Source: a virus
Strand: one strand, 5' to 3'
IMG/VR virus record: IMGVR_UViG_3300044522_000126
Span: 1 to 64,000 of that record
Length of the DNA stretch: 64,000 nt
Shown: positions 28,801 to 38,600 of the stretch, piece after piece
How positions within the stretch are numbered: position 1 is the stretch's first letter
How the letters are laid out: each line of letters begins with the position of its first letter
Made by a program: the position numbers and the translations under genes
Notes under the pieces: generated by a model
Told to the model about the DNA's origin: nothing
The model's input: only the letters and a program-made list of their open reading frames with translations
The model's database searches: none

Positions 28801-30962
28801 GAAGAAATAAATGAAAGTATAGACGTGTTCATGAAATCATCACCGCTCATTACTTCGTTCATAATCTTTTTACCAGCGTCTTTATTAGTCATCATATTGA
28901 CACCAATCTCTCCGCCTTGCTGTATGTTTTCTTGAACAACTTCTTTACCACCTTCTTCAGCAAATTCAACTAGATTCCTAGGTGTATTTTTTATTATATC
29001 ATCAATATAGTTTACAAACCCAGTTTTACCTGTTTTAGTATATTGCTCTATAGCTTTTTTAATTATGTTTTTAGAACCAAATAAATTCTCAACTAATTTC
29101 GTTTGTGGATTTATAACACCGGTAGTTCCGTATAACACTGCCATTCTTTGTCCAGCAGCACTAGCTAATTCAAAAGCATCTTTGTCGTTTATACCGTTAT
29201 CTCTAGCCGCTTTTAAAGTGTCTTCATATCCTTGAGCATAACCCATAGTTCCTTGAGCTATCATGGAATATCCAGTAGCTCTGTCTAAAGGTACTTTTCT
29301 TAATAGTTTTGAAGAGTCGTTTAATAATGAGGTAAATCCACTTGCCGGTTTTACCACATTTGATGCGTGTCTTATTTCTCCAGCAATAGTTCCTAATTTA
29401 CCAACTCCACGTGTGATAGCGGCTTGTAATAACATATCTGCCATAACGCCTGAAGTTTGAACAGCAGCTCCTTGAGTGCTGAATGTCCAATCTGAAGGTC
29501 CATATTTTGCTTCTTCTACTAGTTTTTTCTGTAATGTATCGTTAAATAAATCTGTTACACGTATCTTAGCCTCTGCGTCATATATTTGTCCTTTAGAGTC
29601 TACTATGTATTTAGTCCCATCATAGTTAACTGTCTTGCCAGATACGTACGCGATGCCTCTATCGTCTCTTCTAATAAACTTATTTTCTTCATCTAACATT
29701 CTAATACCTTCGGCGGTACCTGTCATTCCTAGTGCTTCGTAACCAGAAGCAGTCATTTGAGCAGTTCTATCTATCACAGCGCTCCAACCTGCTCTACCAA
29801 TCTTTTCAGCAGTATCCCAAGAGAAGAAATCTGTTCCTCCTTTTTTAGACTCTTCGTATAATTTAGCGTTTTCTTTGTCTTTGTTTTTTAGTTTTTTAGT
29901 TATTGTTGGAAAATAGTTTTCAACATATTTAGCCATACCATTAGGGTCAAATATATCGTTATTTACTATTTCTTTTTTATCTCTAACTCCTTGTATTATT
30001 TCTAATTCTTGGTTTAAGTCTTGTCTATTAACATCACGAGATTTCATTTCGTCCATATATGTTAATAACATTTTCTTTCTCGCTAATTCTCTAGCAAGAC
30101 CTATATCATATCCTCCAAAACTTCTACCATCTCCTGTAAATAGACCTTCTGCTTCTTTCTTTTTAAAATCGTCTTTATATCCTTTTTTATTTAAGTAGCC
30201 ATCAAAGTCTTGTGGGTTTATACCAAAAGCTTCTAGTTCTTTTGATTTATAATTTCTTTCTATAAAGTCATCTTCAACTTGCTCTTCTTCTACTGGATTT
30301 AAAAACTGTTGGTTTTTTGAAGAATAATATAGATAAGGATGTATTAAATCAGAATCTGTTTCTCTAATTTTTTCTTTTAACTTTGCTACCTTAAATTTAG
30401 TGTCATAACCAGCTTCTCCAGTTATTGGATTGTCAGCAAAGTTTTCAACGAAATCTTTCATATCATTTTTTGACCCAATTGATTTACCTTTTATTTTTTG
30501 CGCAATTCTTTGTCCAGGAAGTTTAACTTTTTCTTCACTAACAAGGTCAAATTTTATTCTTTTATTAAAGTCTTTGTCAACTGCAGGGTTTAATAGTATT
30601 TCAAAATCTTTTAAATCTCTATAGTTTTTTTCTTGAGCGTCAATAGGACTACCGTACATGTCTTTAACATCGGTAGTTGATCTAGGAGTTGCAGAAGGAG
30701 GAGGTAACATTCCTCTTTTCTGCATTGTTTCAAGATCATTTTCTGCAGGTAATCTATATTTTTTCGGTTCCAACGAACCATTTTCCGAACTGGAATCCGT
30801 ACTTAGTGCCTGATTCTTTTTTGGCGCTACAGTTGCACTCTTTGCAACGCCTTTTTGCTTTTTTGCTCCAGTGTTTTTTGATAAAAAACTAATCTTTTCA
30901 AAATCAGAAAAATTAGATATGTCTACTTGTGATCCGTCTGATAAAATATATATTTCTTCCAT
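22860..30962 (-). CDS. Giant polyvalent internal virion protein (2700 aa)
   Basis: The N-terminus (YILSDGSQVDISNFSDFEKI) is of the type shared by ejected or tail-associated proteins of podoviruses. A zinc-peptidase motif HEFLH lies near residue 943. A segment near residue 1710 (LYHSGSESLDRTFRDDDMK) resembles the start of an ADP-ribosyltransferase-like domain common in phage polyvalent proteins. The C-terminal third is helical with amphipathic segments and ends in a flexible tail. It sits last in the structural operon after other internal virion proteins, where T7 gp16 and N4 RNA polymerase lie in their phages. No polymerase motif is seen. A decamer lies at 24748. Confidence 0.75.
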   Translation of the reverse strand: MEEIYILSDGSQVDISNFSDFEKISFLSKNTGAKKQKGVAKSATVAPKKNQALSTDSSSENGSLEPKKYRLPAENDLETMQKRGMLPPPSATPRSTTDVKDMYGSPIDAQEKNYRDLKDFEILLNPAVDKDFNKRIKFDLVSEEKVKLPGQRIAQKIKGKSIGSKNDMKDFVENFADNPITGEAGYDTKFKVAKLKEKIRETDSDLIHPYLYYSSKNQQFLNPVEEEQVEDDFIERNYKSKELEAFGINPQDFDGYLNKKGYKDDFKKKEAEGLFTGDGRSFGGYDIGLARELARKKMLLTYMDEMKSRDVNRQDLNQELEIIQGVRDKKEIVNNDIFDPNGMAKYVENYFPTITKKLKNKDKENAKLYEESKKGGTDFFSWDTAEKIGRAGWSAVIDRTAQMTASGYEALGMTGTAEGIRMLDEENKFIRRDDRGIAYVSGKTVNYDGTKYIVDSKGQIYDAEAKIRVTDLFNDTLQKKLVEEAKYGPSDWTFSTQGAAVQTSGVMADMLLQAAITRGVGKLGTIAGEIRHASNVVKPASGFTSLLNDSSKLLRKVPLDRATGYSMIAQGTMGYAQGYEDTLKAARDNGINDKDAFELASAAGQRMAVLYGTTGVINPQTKLVENLFGSKNIIKKAIEQYTKTGKTGFVNYIDDIIKNTPRNLVEFAEEGGKEVVQENIQQGGEIGVNMMTNKDAGKKIMNEVMSGDDFMNTSILSFISSGLISKAKLPNFHAGDQATDNLTSLSTLAKNKKEFTKIIDGLVTKEVFTAEQADNLKKDVDIYANNVNKVPKNVSADGAMPIMRELDKVTKLQDEKETTDKAFHPQIDEKIDGIRENIAKIYFKDQMDLENKSIEAAIKKGVVKDIEMKNFSTSEDLKTYLVNELNVPEDVADDWSQEGGFALTSDVLKKYSKDPDLIPEGFQVILQNEEVAFKLGDSGIQQHEFLHGLLQKTIKNSPQAQMLLGASLGGELIKLDKALREKGSDERVTPDKFIERLNLYADRSRQQKVESLKELEAGEKTQEAHDADVAKSEGNRWEEVMTLYSDALRLGYITYNEGTFTKLGDTIRRVLQYLGIRDIKFDSGKDVYNFIKDYNASAKSGKWGKAFTKMGTKGANINKEALSKEIGGNVVRSQAATSGPKFSLGDRKSSEDIKKDINKTYNKDTWSKDINSDRKTTLYDILTEYEYIIKGKAKGLGYFNLPDFSEYDFISETQIAMIPHVRNFNKEFLAKREEYKQELESKGLDPNSKEFKDKVQAQDEKGYQGKKGIVKENDDLNAWINSQLSNKMKDALKTGNVTTQKFTEDIEGEMFKESTIVDGFGGDSSYLADEGDSVYEAEQDFEEEQSRLAVLLSDPVFNFVDEQGKPIDIETVPFGSNFVTEVSDMSIAANKKLRTETDPAKIVELKRQLKDLERGLELQNKKDLTYEEKEELKSLKSFKSYDLSTGMTVNTFEALSIQDTPAKIITDEVAREILRSPNIETLEYRNFKERLSTMSKTMARRMTFKNGPEIESLMYREWQLLYDVINHPVDPVTNESSYASKKLPPRLKEFDEKGNLRKIGDITRTKFLQSYYGVEEATRILKIYGGDNASKQIAKLEEPELNEKTGKGLVPTAYFDRRTALMELFGDVMVLQEARRLLRQPDFLDRVADRNVNLYNSLKDDVLRAEVLKDMSKGKSDIVKFSLAETKENKEFKEKFKGLTSSKKYIEFQDKLKNHTLYHSGSESLDRTFRDDDMKALWFYVDDDTVGDWGDGVMYETKVKDLSNAIIIPDINDVGNFHEIIKKKYPKAVEEIKNNNNGIFRADLRDIIKTSQANEILNDWIDWATIKGNLSWDIGQEDIYDKDGVIEGTPVIVFGNMPKTSITKKISNKPDIIKFSLAEEENGKLSNFLEGLPFSKQWLVARDIDNAIERAKTATYAETEETEKLNQKIEKETDKVKKKELKRQLQEVQGGKITFKVPSRSKMSDKSTAYFIIQKVAEGYNDFEFRVKKNAEGPLTKQVLDALDFKSDKVQERMRLNNNLEQGMNEIIEQNKGVEASETFSPETAKNLGKNIGKYDIYLPPEDEDFLGLLYTLGSGKGQQGQDQMDFLVDNLLKPYSEAMLNVMKSRQTMYKDWKDLINKKYKGISKELKQDSGYGGYLVDQAVRVYLWNSAGYEVPGLDKKDLWHLKELVRKDKRLRDFAQDVSLLSKQPNGYTEPDHNWGFGSVVGDINNVISKSNRTKYLGVWQTNVDKIFSKQNMSKIEALYGRKYSKALENMLYRMKTGSNRAEGASDGLLNWINGSTAVTMFWNTRSALLQVIGGINYINTGDNNVVKAGLALLNIKQYTKDFLTIWNSNYLKDRRSGLMNDVAEAEFAQLMNDPRNNTLMDKFKAANYWFLKQGFTPTRVMDSFAIAFGGAGFYRNRINTYLKQGYSQDEAEKITMRDFYETSEISQQSADVSKISANQASTKGRLLLSFMNTPFQYSRIIKKSFIDIAKGRGSVPNNVAKIVYYSTIQNLMFNFLQNALFALLFDDDEEQKEGKYDQAKWRMLNGAMDTLIRGTGLTGVMLTTVKNALVKWYEKSGDPKGYGDVAAELANISPSIGIKLRSFIKAYKAVEYNAAEIEYEGFSLSNTYAIEALTSLTSLTFNLPADRMYQKMQNIKNALDDEYQTWQRVAFVMGYTEWNLGEGQSAPVQMNQQGTLKIPELKGGGGLVMPELK
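24748..24757 (-). repeat. Decamer TGCTATACAC in the giant gene (minus strand)
   Basis: The only copy in the leftward arm. It is on the minus strand, the sense strand of this gene, read as Leu-Tyr-Thr. Confidence 0.8.
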
Positions 30963-30967
30963 GTTTA

Positions 30968-32803
30968 TTAATTAGATTTTGTTGCTCTTGCGTAATATTG
31001 TTCTAGTGTTTCGTTTTCTTTCCTAGGATTAGATTCTGTCCAGTCTTTTAATTTAGCATCTTTCAACTTACCTTGCAACATTTTCTTTTCTCCAGCGTCT
31101 GTTGTTTGATCTAATGCTAATTTTATTCTATCAACAGCTTTGTTAATGTTATAATCTTTTACGGCTTTATATGCACCTTCTCCTTCTTTACCATATAAAT
31201 AAGAATTACCAAATCTAGACGTAAATGCTTTATCAATATCGCCTTCTACTTTTCCTTCTTTATATGCTTCTTCTATAGTCATATTGGTATTGACAGGACC
31301 TCTACTTGTTTGTTTTACAAAAGGTTGTGCTTTATATAGTTTAAATAACTCTTCTTTTGTTATATACTTATCAGCTTTTCCAGAAAGTTTATTTAAGTTT
31401 TTAGCTAATGTAGATCTAGTAGCATAGTTCTTTTGACCAACGCTTAAGTCTTCACCTTGTCTAGGGGTATAACCTGATATTATTTCATTGAAATAGTCTT
31501 CTTGATATGTAGTAGGTGGTTGTTTACCTAGTCCACCTCCTTCTAATGAAGCAGCGGTAGGTTTTTCTTTCTTTTCAACCTTAGAATCTACACTCCAATA
31601 AACTTTTTCACCGTTTTCTTCTGTGTATTTTGAATTATCGGTTATTTTACTAAAAGAATATTCTGTTAATAAATCAGTTAACATGGTTTTTTGTTCTTCT
31701 ACTGTTCTATTTGTATAAGTTTTTTTACCATTTACGTCAACACCAGTTTCTTTTCTTAAAAACTCATCTTCGTAAAATCCAGGTTCTTTTTTTAATGTAT
31801 ATTCTAATAATGAACTTAAACTTTGTTGTTTGTCTGCCTTTAAATAACCAGTAGCTTTTATTTCAGCTGCTTCTTTTATCTTTGATTTAATAGCATCTGT
31901 TTGTAATCTTTGACCTTCTACTATTTGATAAACGTCTTTAATTCCTCTTCCAGAACTACCTTTTTGCGGAGGTAAATCTACTGTCTCTCTTTTTTGTTGT
32001 AAAAGTCCTTCAAGTAATTTGCCTTTATTATCTAACACTTCTTTTTGGGAAATCTTTATAAAATCATCTAAACCTTCAACTTTACTTAAAAACCCACCAG
32101 TTCCACCTGAATCTGCTTTTAAATATGATGATGAGTTTATAGTAATAGGTTTAAAGTTTTCTGCTTCACCTTTTACTCTACCTGTAAATTCAATATTGAA
32201 ACCAGTTCCAGTTCCATCTTCTTTTACATTCATTGTTGTATTTTCATATAAACCATCTAAACCACCTGTTATTTCTAAAGCCGCTCTTCTTTGTTTTATT
32301 TGTTCTTTACTTCCATTTATAGCCCAACCTCCAGGAACTCCAATGCTTATTGCTGAAGATTCTCTCCATGTAGCACTTTCCATTGCTATTCGTTTACTTA
32401 CTTCAGAAGCGTTATTCATAAAAACATCAGCATCTGATATTAGTTTTAAATATCCTTTTCTTTTATCTTTATCTGACTCTTGAGTTAAAGCAATTTGTGC
32501 ATCGGCAGCATCTTGTATTTTTTGTTGAACCATAGTGGTTATTTGTTCGTCAACTCCACCACCAACTTTATCATGTTTCTTTTTCCAATCAGAAAGTACC
32601 GAGTTGTAATGTAAGTCTGTTTTGTTTTTTTGATCTTGTAGTTTTTGGATAGTAAGTCTATCTTCTTTTTCTCTTTCTCTAATTCTTTCACCACGAAGCA
32701 TGAAGCCTTGAGCTAGTGCTTTAGAACCACTTAATATACCAGCCGTGATAGCGTTATAACCTTCACCAGGACTTATTATAGGAGGATTTTCATAATATCC
32801 CAT
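30968..32803 (-). CDS. Internal virion or ejection protein (611 aa)
   Basis: The protein begins with a Gly/Pro-rich stretch and a helical region (GILSGSKALAQGFMLRGERIRER), then long charged helices and coiled coils. No enzyme motif is seen. It lies between the 2700-aa protein and a small Ala/Gly-rich membrane-type protein, the same order as gp14-gp15-gp16 of T7, so a role in genome ejection is likely. Confidence 0.65.
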   Translation of the reverse strand: MGYYENPPIISPGEGYNAITAGILSGSKALAQGFMLRGERIREREKEDRLTIQKLQDQKNKTDLHYNSVLSDWKKKHDKVGGGVDEQITTMVQQKIQDAADAQIALTQESDKDKRKGYLKLISDADVFMNNASEVSKRIAMESATWRESSAISIGVPGGWAINGSKEQIKQRRAALEITGGLDGLYENTTMNVKEDGTGTGFNIEFTGRVKGEAENFKPITINSSSYLKADSGGTGGFLSKVEGLDDFIKISQKEVLDNKGKLLEGLLQQKRETVDLPPQKGSSGRGIKDVYQIVEGQRLQTDAIKSKIKEAAEIKATGYLKADKQQSLSSLLEYTLKKEPGFYEDEFLRKETGVDVNGKKTYTNRTVEEQKTMLTDLLTEYSFSKITDNSKYTEENGEKVYWSVDSKVEKKEKPTAASLEGGGLGKQPPTTYQEDYFNEIISGYTPRQGEDLSVGQKNYATRSTLAKNLNKLSGKADKYITKEELFKLYKAQPFVKQTSRGPVNTNMTIEEAYKEGKVEGDIDKAFTSRFGNSYLYGKEGEGAYKAVKDYNINKAVDRIKLALDQTTDAGEKKMLQGKLKDAKLKDWTESNPRKENETLEQYYARATKSN

Positions 32804-32830
32804 ATTATATATGTTTTAAATTATTGTTAA

Positions 32831-33559
32831 TTAACTACCGGCTATTAATCCACTAGCTATATTACCCACACCACTGGCTATACCGCCATAAGCTGCTGTT
32901 TGAGCATTTTTAGCTGCTACTTGATTACTCTTAGATTGCGCTTCTTGTCCTGACAATCTATTTAATTTAGCTATATCTCTAGATTCTTGTTCTCCATATT
33001 TAAACTGAATTCCAGCAGTTTCTGCAGCTTGCATTCTTTGCGCTTCGCTTAATTGAACTCCTTGAACTCTTTGTTGTTCAGCCATTTTAGCCTGTTGCAA
33101 CTCAGCATTTCCTTGAGCTTTTAATTTTTCGTTTTGCGCTTCTTGCATTTCTATACTAGCAGAAACTCCTTTTTTACTTTGTAAAGCAGCTTGTGCCAAT
33201 GCAGTAGCACCTCCAGCACTTGCTCCTGTACTTCTAAGAGTATCTAAAGTGTTTGCTAAAGATATATCAGCTTCTTCTATTTGCATGTCTGCAGCTTGCG
33301 TAGAAACTCCTAAACTAGCATAAGGATTACTTAAAGTACCACTTAAATCTTTAGCTAAACCACTAAGGTTAGTTACGTTAGCGTATGGGTTAGGTATCGA
33401 TTGTCTTTTTTGTTCTAATTGATTTATTTCCCAAGCTTTTCTTTCAGCTTCGTTTCTAAAACCTTTAGCGTCTTGCTTTGCTTGATTAGCCGCAACCAAT
33501 CCTCCACCGATCGTGGCCACCGCGGCTACACCCGCCGCTACTGCTGTTATTACTGCCAT
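32831..33559 (-). CDS. Internal virion protein, T7 gp14-like in character (242 aa)
   Basis: An Ala/Val/Gly-rich N-terminus (ITAVAAGVAAVATIGGGLVAA) could insert in a membrane. The centre is a Gln/Ala-rich coiled coil and the C-terminus is again Gly/Ala-rich (YGGIASGVGNIASGLIAG). This architecture fits small ejection proteins that form the trans-envelope channel. Assignment is by composition and position, not by sequence motif. Confidence 0.65.
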   Translation of the reverse strand: MAVITAVAAGVAAVATIGGGLVAANQAKQDAKGFRNEAERKAWEINQLEQKRQSIPNPYANVTNLSGLAKDLSGTLSNPYASLGVSTQAADMQIEEADISLANTLDTLRSTGASAGGATALAQAALQSKKGVSASIEMQEAQNEKLKAQGNAELQQAKMAEQQRVQGVQLSEAQRMQAAETAGIQFKYGEQESRDIAKLNRLSGQEAQSKSNQVAAKNAQTAAYGGIASGVGNIASGLIAGS

Positions 33560-33560
33560 A

Positions 33561-33968
33561 TTACTTTATTTTTTTTGAAATTTCATACGAAGGAGTTTCG
33601 TCAACCGTATATCCTAATTTTTTATGTGTGTTTATTAAACCTTTATGCCTAGCGATACTAATTATAATACTATAATCTTGTTGTCTAGCTACTTCTTCTA
33701 AAGATGATATTAATAGTTCTAAAGCTTGCCTTCTATCTGATTCTTTATAACTTGGACTAGATATTATCCAATCTAACCATGCTACTTTAGAGTTTGATAA
33801 ATATAAGAAACCAGCAGCGATTGGTACATCGTCCTTATAAACCATCAAACCTCCGCAACCATTTAATGGTAACATGTCTTTACTCATGACTGGCCATTTC
33901 CATAGTTTCCACCATGATTGTAAAGTATCCCAATCAGACTCTTCTAATGCTCTTACTTTTAATTCCAT
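33561..33968 (-). CDS. GNAT-type acetyltransferase
   Basis: The 135-aa protein begins VRALEESDWDTLQSWW and has a strand-helix pattern with PIAAGFLYLS and a helix RRQALELLISSLEEVA, followed by LINTHKKLGYTV, the usual GNAT end motif (N-x2-KLG). The acetyl-CoA loop is poorly conserved. Similar small GNAT genes occur among internal-virion genes of podoviruses; the substrate is unknown. Confidence 0.75.
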   Translation of the reverse strand: MELKVRALEESDWDTLQSWWKLWKWPVMSKDMLPLNGCGGLMVYKDDVPIAAGFLYLSNSKVAWLDWIISSPSYKESDRRQALELLISSLEEVARQQDYSIIISIARHKGLINTHKKLGYTVDETPSYEISKKIK

Positions 33969-33978
33969 TTTATTTAAT

Positions 33979-35607
33979 TTAATATGATGATTCTACATAC
34001 TCTGCTGATACAGCAAATAACTCTGCTTTTTGATTTAAATTAACATCTACGGTAGCATTTGCACAGTAGAAAGTAGCTGTAGCGTAAAAACCTTTAACTC
34101 CTGATATACTTTGTCCCCATACTACTTCGGCTTCTGAAGATGAAGATATATTAAGTAGATTTGCAAAGTATTTATTTTCTTTCTTTTTAAATCTATTTTC
34201 AAATAACTGATCTTGTAATCCAATTAAAGTAGAAGCAGTAAAACTTTGATCTACAGGAGCCGTTATGTCTGTTTCTGTGTAAAATTCTGACAAACTCCAA
34301 TTTGAAGTTCCTTCATAGTTTACAGTTAAAAAAGATTTAGATTGAGAAACAGAAGGATTAAATATAACAGTAACCTTAGAAGGATAATGGAAATTGTAGT
34401 AACTTGCTTTTTGAACTGCTGTAGAATAATGTTTCCATATACTACCGTTTTTAAAAGTATAAAAATTATTTCTTAAACTTACACCTTGATTTGGAATATA
34501 ACTATGTAAACTAGTCCACCCAGTATTATCTTCGTCAAAACTTAAGGTAACACTATTTGGTTCATCTATGTAAAATATATTGTCAAGATCAGAGATTGTA
34601 GGTTGTATAGATACTACGTACTGTTTAGAATGAATATCCCATAAACCATATATAAATCCATTTGTTAAATTTGTATTAGATAGTTTATCTCTAAAATAAT
34701 CAAACATACCGTATGCTGAAATCTCAGTTATACCGTCTTGTGATAAACGTAATACTACATTTTGAAAACCATCTACAAAGTATTTTCTATAACCATATAC
34801 TGCGAAACTTTCAGGATGTGTTCCTATACCGTAGTTACCGGCATAAGATTGTATTTGACCTATAACCTGAGATCCAGACGTAGTCATTGGAGATCCATCA
34901 GCAGAATAAACTGCGTCTTTATCTATCAATGCTCTACTTACTTTTAACTCTTGAAATATTATTAAATTTGTATCTTCTGCATATAATTTTTGTATACTTC
35001 CTTGAGAAGGATCTATTGTTCTAGTTATATCTTCAGCTACAGAGAATTGATTTGTATTATTAATTCCTGTTCTAGAATTAAATACACCTGAATAAATCAT
35101 TGTATTGAATAAATGTTGTCTTTGAGGTGAGTCTTCGACTATGTATGCTTTTACACCAAAGTCTACAGATGTGTTGTTATAACCTCCTCTAATTCTAGCT
35201 TCTTCTATATACCAATCATGTAGATAACTAAAGTTACCAGCAGAAAGATAACGACCTGGTAAAAAATTATAATCAATTATTTTACCAAATTCTAATACTA
35301 CTCCAGACCCAATATCGGTTGTTAGTGGGTTAAGAAGTTTAAAGTAAGTATACGTAGCGTCAGATGTTATGTTTGCTATTACGTTTGTACTAACTATAGA
35401 TGTATATGTCCAACTTATTTGTTGACCAGGTCCGTATTTTTCTAAGTCAATAGGGTTTATTAGTAATACTTTCAAAAAAACATCACCTGTAGACGAAGCG
35501 CCAACAGTTAATGGTCCAGTTCCAATAGTAGGACTAACTTGTGTTATGTTATTCATTTTTTTTAACCAAAATGAATTAAAATATTTTATCTCTATAGTAG
35601 CTGCCAT
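33979..35607 (-). CDS. Virion structural protein (542 aa)
   Basis: The protein is Ser/Thr/Asn-rich with many predicted beta strands and starts MAATIEIKYFNSFWLKK. No enzyme motif is present. It lies directly downstream of the 1342-aa tail protein in the minus-strand operon and is probably a tail or neck component. The N-terminal pattern resembles structural proteins of other marine Bacteroidetes phages. Confidence 0.65.
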   Translation of the reverse strand: MAATIEIKYFNSFWLKKMNNITQVSPTIGTGPLTVGASSTGDVFLKVLLINPIDLEKYGPGQQISWTYTSIVSTNVIANITSDATYTYFKLLNPLTTDIGSGVVLEFGKIIDYNFLPGRYLSAGNFSYLHDWYIEEARIRGGYNNTSVDFGVKAYIVEDSPQRQHLFNTMIYSGVFNSRTGINNTNQFSVAEDITRTIDPSQGSIQKLYAEDTNLIIFQELKVSRALIDKDAVYSADGSPMTTSGSQVIGQIQSYAGNYGIGTHPESFAVYGYRKYFVDGFQNVVLRLSQDGITEISAYGMFDYFRDKLSNTNLTNGFIYGLWDIHSKQYVVSIQPTISDLDNIFYIDEPNSVTLSFDEDNTGWTSLHSYIPNQGVSLRNNFYTFKNGSIWKHYSTAVQKASYYNFHYPSKVTVIFNPSVSQSKSFLTVNYEGTSNWSLSEFYTETDITAPVDQSFTASTLIGLQDQLFENRFKKKENKYFANLLNISSSSEAEVVWGQSISGVKGFYATATFYCANATVDVNLNQKAELFAVSAEYVESSY

Positions 35608-35639
35608 ATATAATTATTACTTGTTTTTCTTTATTATTA

Positions 35640-38600
35640 CTAACAACTTCCATACGAAGCAACTCCGCCAGATCCGTATGATAATGTGTTTTCTTTTATA
35701 CACCCATAAATACTACTGCCAGTAAATTCAGCTGGCGCTAAAGTTCCACCTAACACAGTACCTCCAGTACTAGACAAAGCTGTCCAATTTATAGAACTTG
35801 AAGTATTACCATTTGTTAACTGCCAACTTCTAGGAGTTGGAGGTATGTAAACTGTACACGTGTCCGCAGCGGATAATCTTACGTCTAATATGTCTACATA
35901 CGCTTCATCAGTTAAGTCTACAGTTATATTTCTTCCAGAAGGTAAAACTCTAATATTACCAACTACATGTAAAAACCTAACTGGTCCATCTGTAATTTGA
36001 ATTTTATCAAAGTTAAAAGTTCCATTATAATTTAAACTACTAAATGTTAACTGTCCTGTGCCTGAATTTGGAAAGTAACTTGCCCCAACTGGATAAGTAG
36101 TATAATCAAATACATAAACAAAAGTGTTTGAAACATCTATAGTTTCACCTGGAAAAAATTGAGTCCAAAAATTTAAACGACCTTCAATATGGTTATTATA
36201 AAAACCTTCGAACGGAAGAGTAACTTCACTAGTCCATTCTCCACAATAACTAGCGGCAGCCAAACTATTTATCACTAAAGAACTATCAGCATATAAAGAT
36301 CCAGTGCCTGGAGAGTTTAATGGAAAGTTATACACGTCTCTAACTCTAATATTTAAAACGTAAGTATCAATTGGTGATATTCCTGTGTTTATAATACTTA
36401 TAACACCATTTACTGGATCTATACTAAAATAATCGTCCCAGTTTTCAGGTGTTGATGTATTAAGTATAGACCATTGAAGTTGCTGTTCGTTAAAAGTTGG
36501 GTTACCTACTTCTTCAGTAGCGCCATTTGTTCCAGTACATTCAAATATTGGTCCTAAAAGTGGTGGACTAGATATAGTTATTTCTTGTATAGGATCTGTT
36601 AATACTGGTTGTGTTATAATAGGTATTGAGTTACTTAAACTACCTGTTTTAACTATTACACTATTTCCATTTATAACATCAGTTATATTGAAAGTAAATT
36701 CGTAACTTTCTTTTGAACTAGCGTCAATTAGAAAAGTAAAAGGATTTTTTATTTTTATAGCGTATTTATAACTACTTGGCCCAACTAACTCAAAATTAGT
36801 TGTTCTATTTCCATTCGTTAAATCCTTAACTGTCATCGTTATATCACTAACAGTAGTCATAGGTAATCCTGCTAAATTTATAGGTTGAAAATAATTAGTT
36901 ATAAAAGGACAGTTTGCTGCTCCTGGAGGACTTAAGGCAATGCCTTGATAATCTTGATACTCATTAAATGTAAATTCAAATTCATCAAAATCAAAAGCAG
37001 CATTATTAGAAATTAACGCTTCAGAATTTAAATCTGATATTAACCCAGCTGTTGTACTTTCCCAAAATAAATCTAGCAAAGAAACTACTGGAGCGGTTTC
37101 GTATATACTTAAATAAGGATTCATTGTGTAATCTTCATTTGGTATTGCTGGTATAACATCATTAGTTGCTATAACACCTATTTCATTTACAGTAGATATT
37201 CTAGCTATAATTGGTTTGGTACTTAATTGGTAAAAGTTTTTAGAAGCAGTACCATATTGATTTGTTTGTTCGTCTGTAGGTAAAAAAGTTAAATCGCTAG
37301 ACGTTGCTATTGTAGATGCTACATCCGCTTTTTTAGCAGGGTAGTATTGTTGATTATATGTTATAGAAGAAATTAAAGAATTTTGAACTCTACCATACAA
37401 TTCAACACTACTTCTATATTGTTTTTGATCTGGTCCAACTTCTGTTAAATCTCTTGGTATTTTATTTATATTATCATTTAATAATACAGTATGCGCTGTT
37501 TTGTTAGTTTCACCTATAGGAAATATAGTAGGATTTGAGGCCGGAGTTGGGTATGTTCCAGGCGCCGTAGACGTTTGAAACATTGGATACCCATTAAGCA
37601 TTCCTGGTAAATAAACATTATAGTATTCTTGTTGTTGTTGTCTAACTACTATCTTATAAGAATACCAACCTAGTTGATTTAAGTCATAAGCGTATTTAAC
37701 ATCAGGTACGTTAACAGAATTAAAGTTATAAACATCGTTTATTTCGCCGTCTGTTGTTAAAAAACCTTCAACTGCTCCAGGTAAAACTTTTACATAATCT
37801 GTATATTTTCCTCTTATATAACTACCCGCAACTGGGTAATTTCTTTGCGCAGGTAACGCAGCTAAAGTATATGTATAACTATTACCAATAACAGTTCCCG
37901 CGGTTATTGTAAAACCATTACCTGTTTGCCCATTAATACCAGAAACTATAGCGTATAATCCAGGAGTTCCCGCTCCTTCATTTCTATTAGAAGATATAGG
38001 TGAATTCAATATTAAAGCCAAACAATTTCCTCTCCAATCTTTGACATTTAAAGAATCTTGTTCGCTGAAGTATGGTGAATATATAGTTGATCCAACAAAA
38101 GTAGTTCCTCCTAAAGTTACAGCTAAATCATTAGAAGATAATATAACAGAAGACTGTCTTCCAAACTTGTCTGACAATACAAAACCAGCTTGGTAATTTC
38201 TATTTTGTTTTAATGTATGGTTTGGATATTCTGCCCAACTTTCAAATGGAGCAGACTTTGTTATAACAGCTAAGTTATAATCTAATCCAGCAGGTGGAGT
38301 ACTTTGACTAACGACGTTACCGTACACTACTCTATTACCAACAATCTCTTGAGATCTTGCTCTAACTGGAGTTTTATCATAAACTCTGACTGTTTGATTT
38401 TCTGGTAAAGTTTTATATGGTTTTTGTGATTTATAAGTATAAAAGTATTGATTTGTATTTTGAGCAACAGAAGCAATTTGATTTAATAAAACAGTTTCTA
38501 AAACTTTAACAGCAACAGCATCTGATTCTTTGTATAATATATCAATACTTGTTATTTTATAAGAACTTTCAATGTTATTACCTGTGTCAGGTAATTCTAT

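Noticed and set aside
22860-30962. Virion RNA polymerase (N4- or crAss-type) in the 2700-aa protein
   Set aside because: I find no DxDGD-type or T7-type polymerase motifs; only peptidase-like and ART-like segments are seen.
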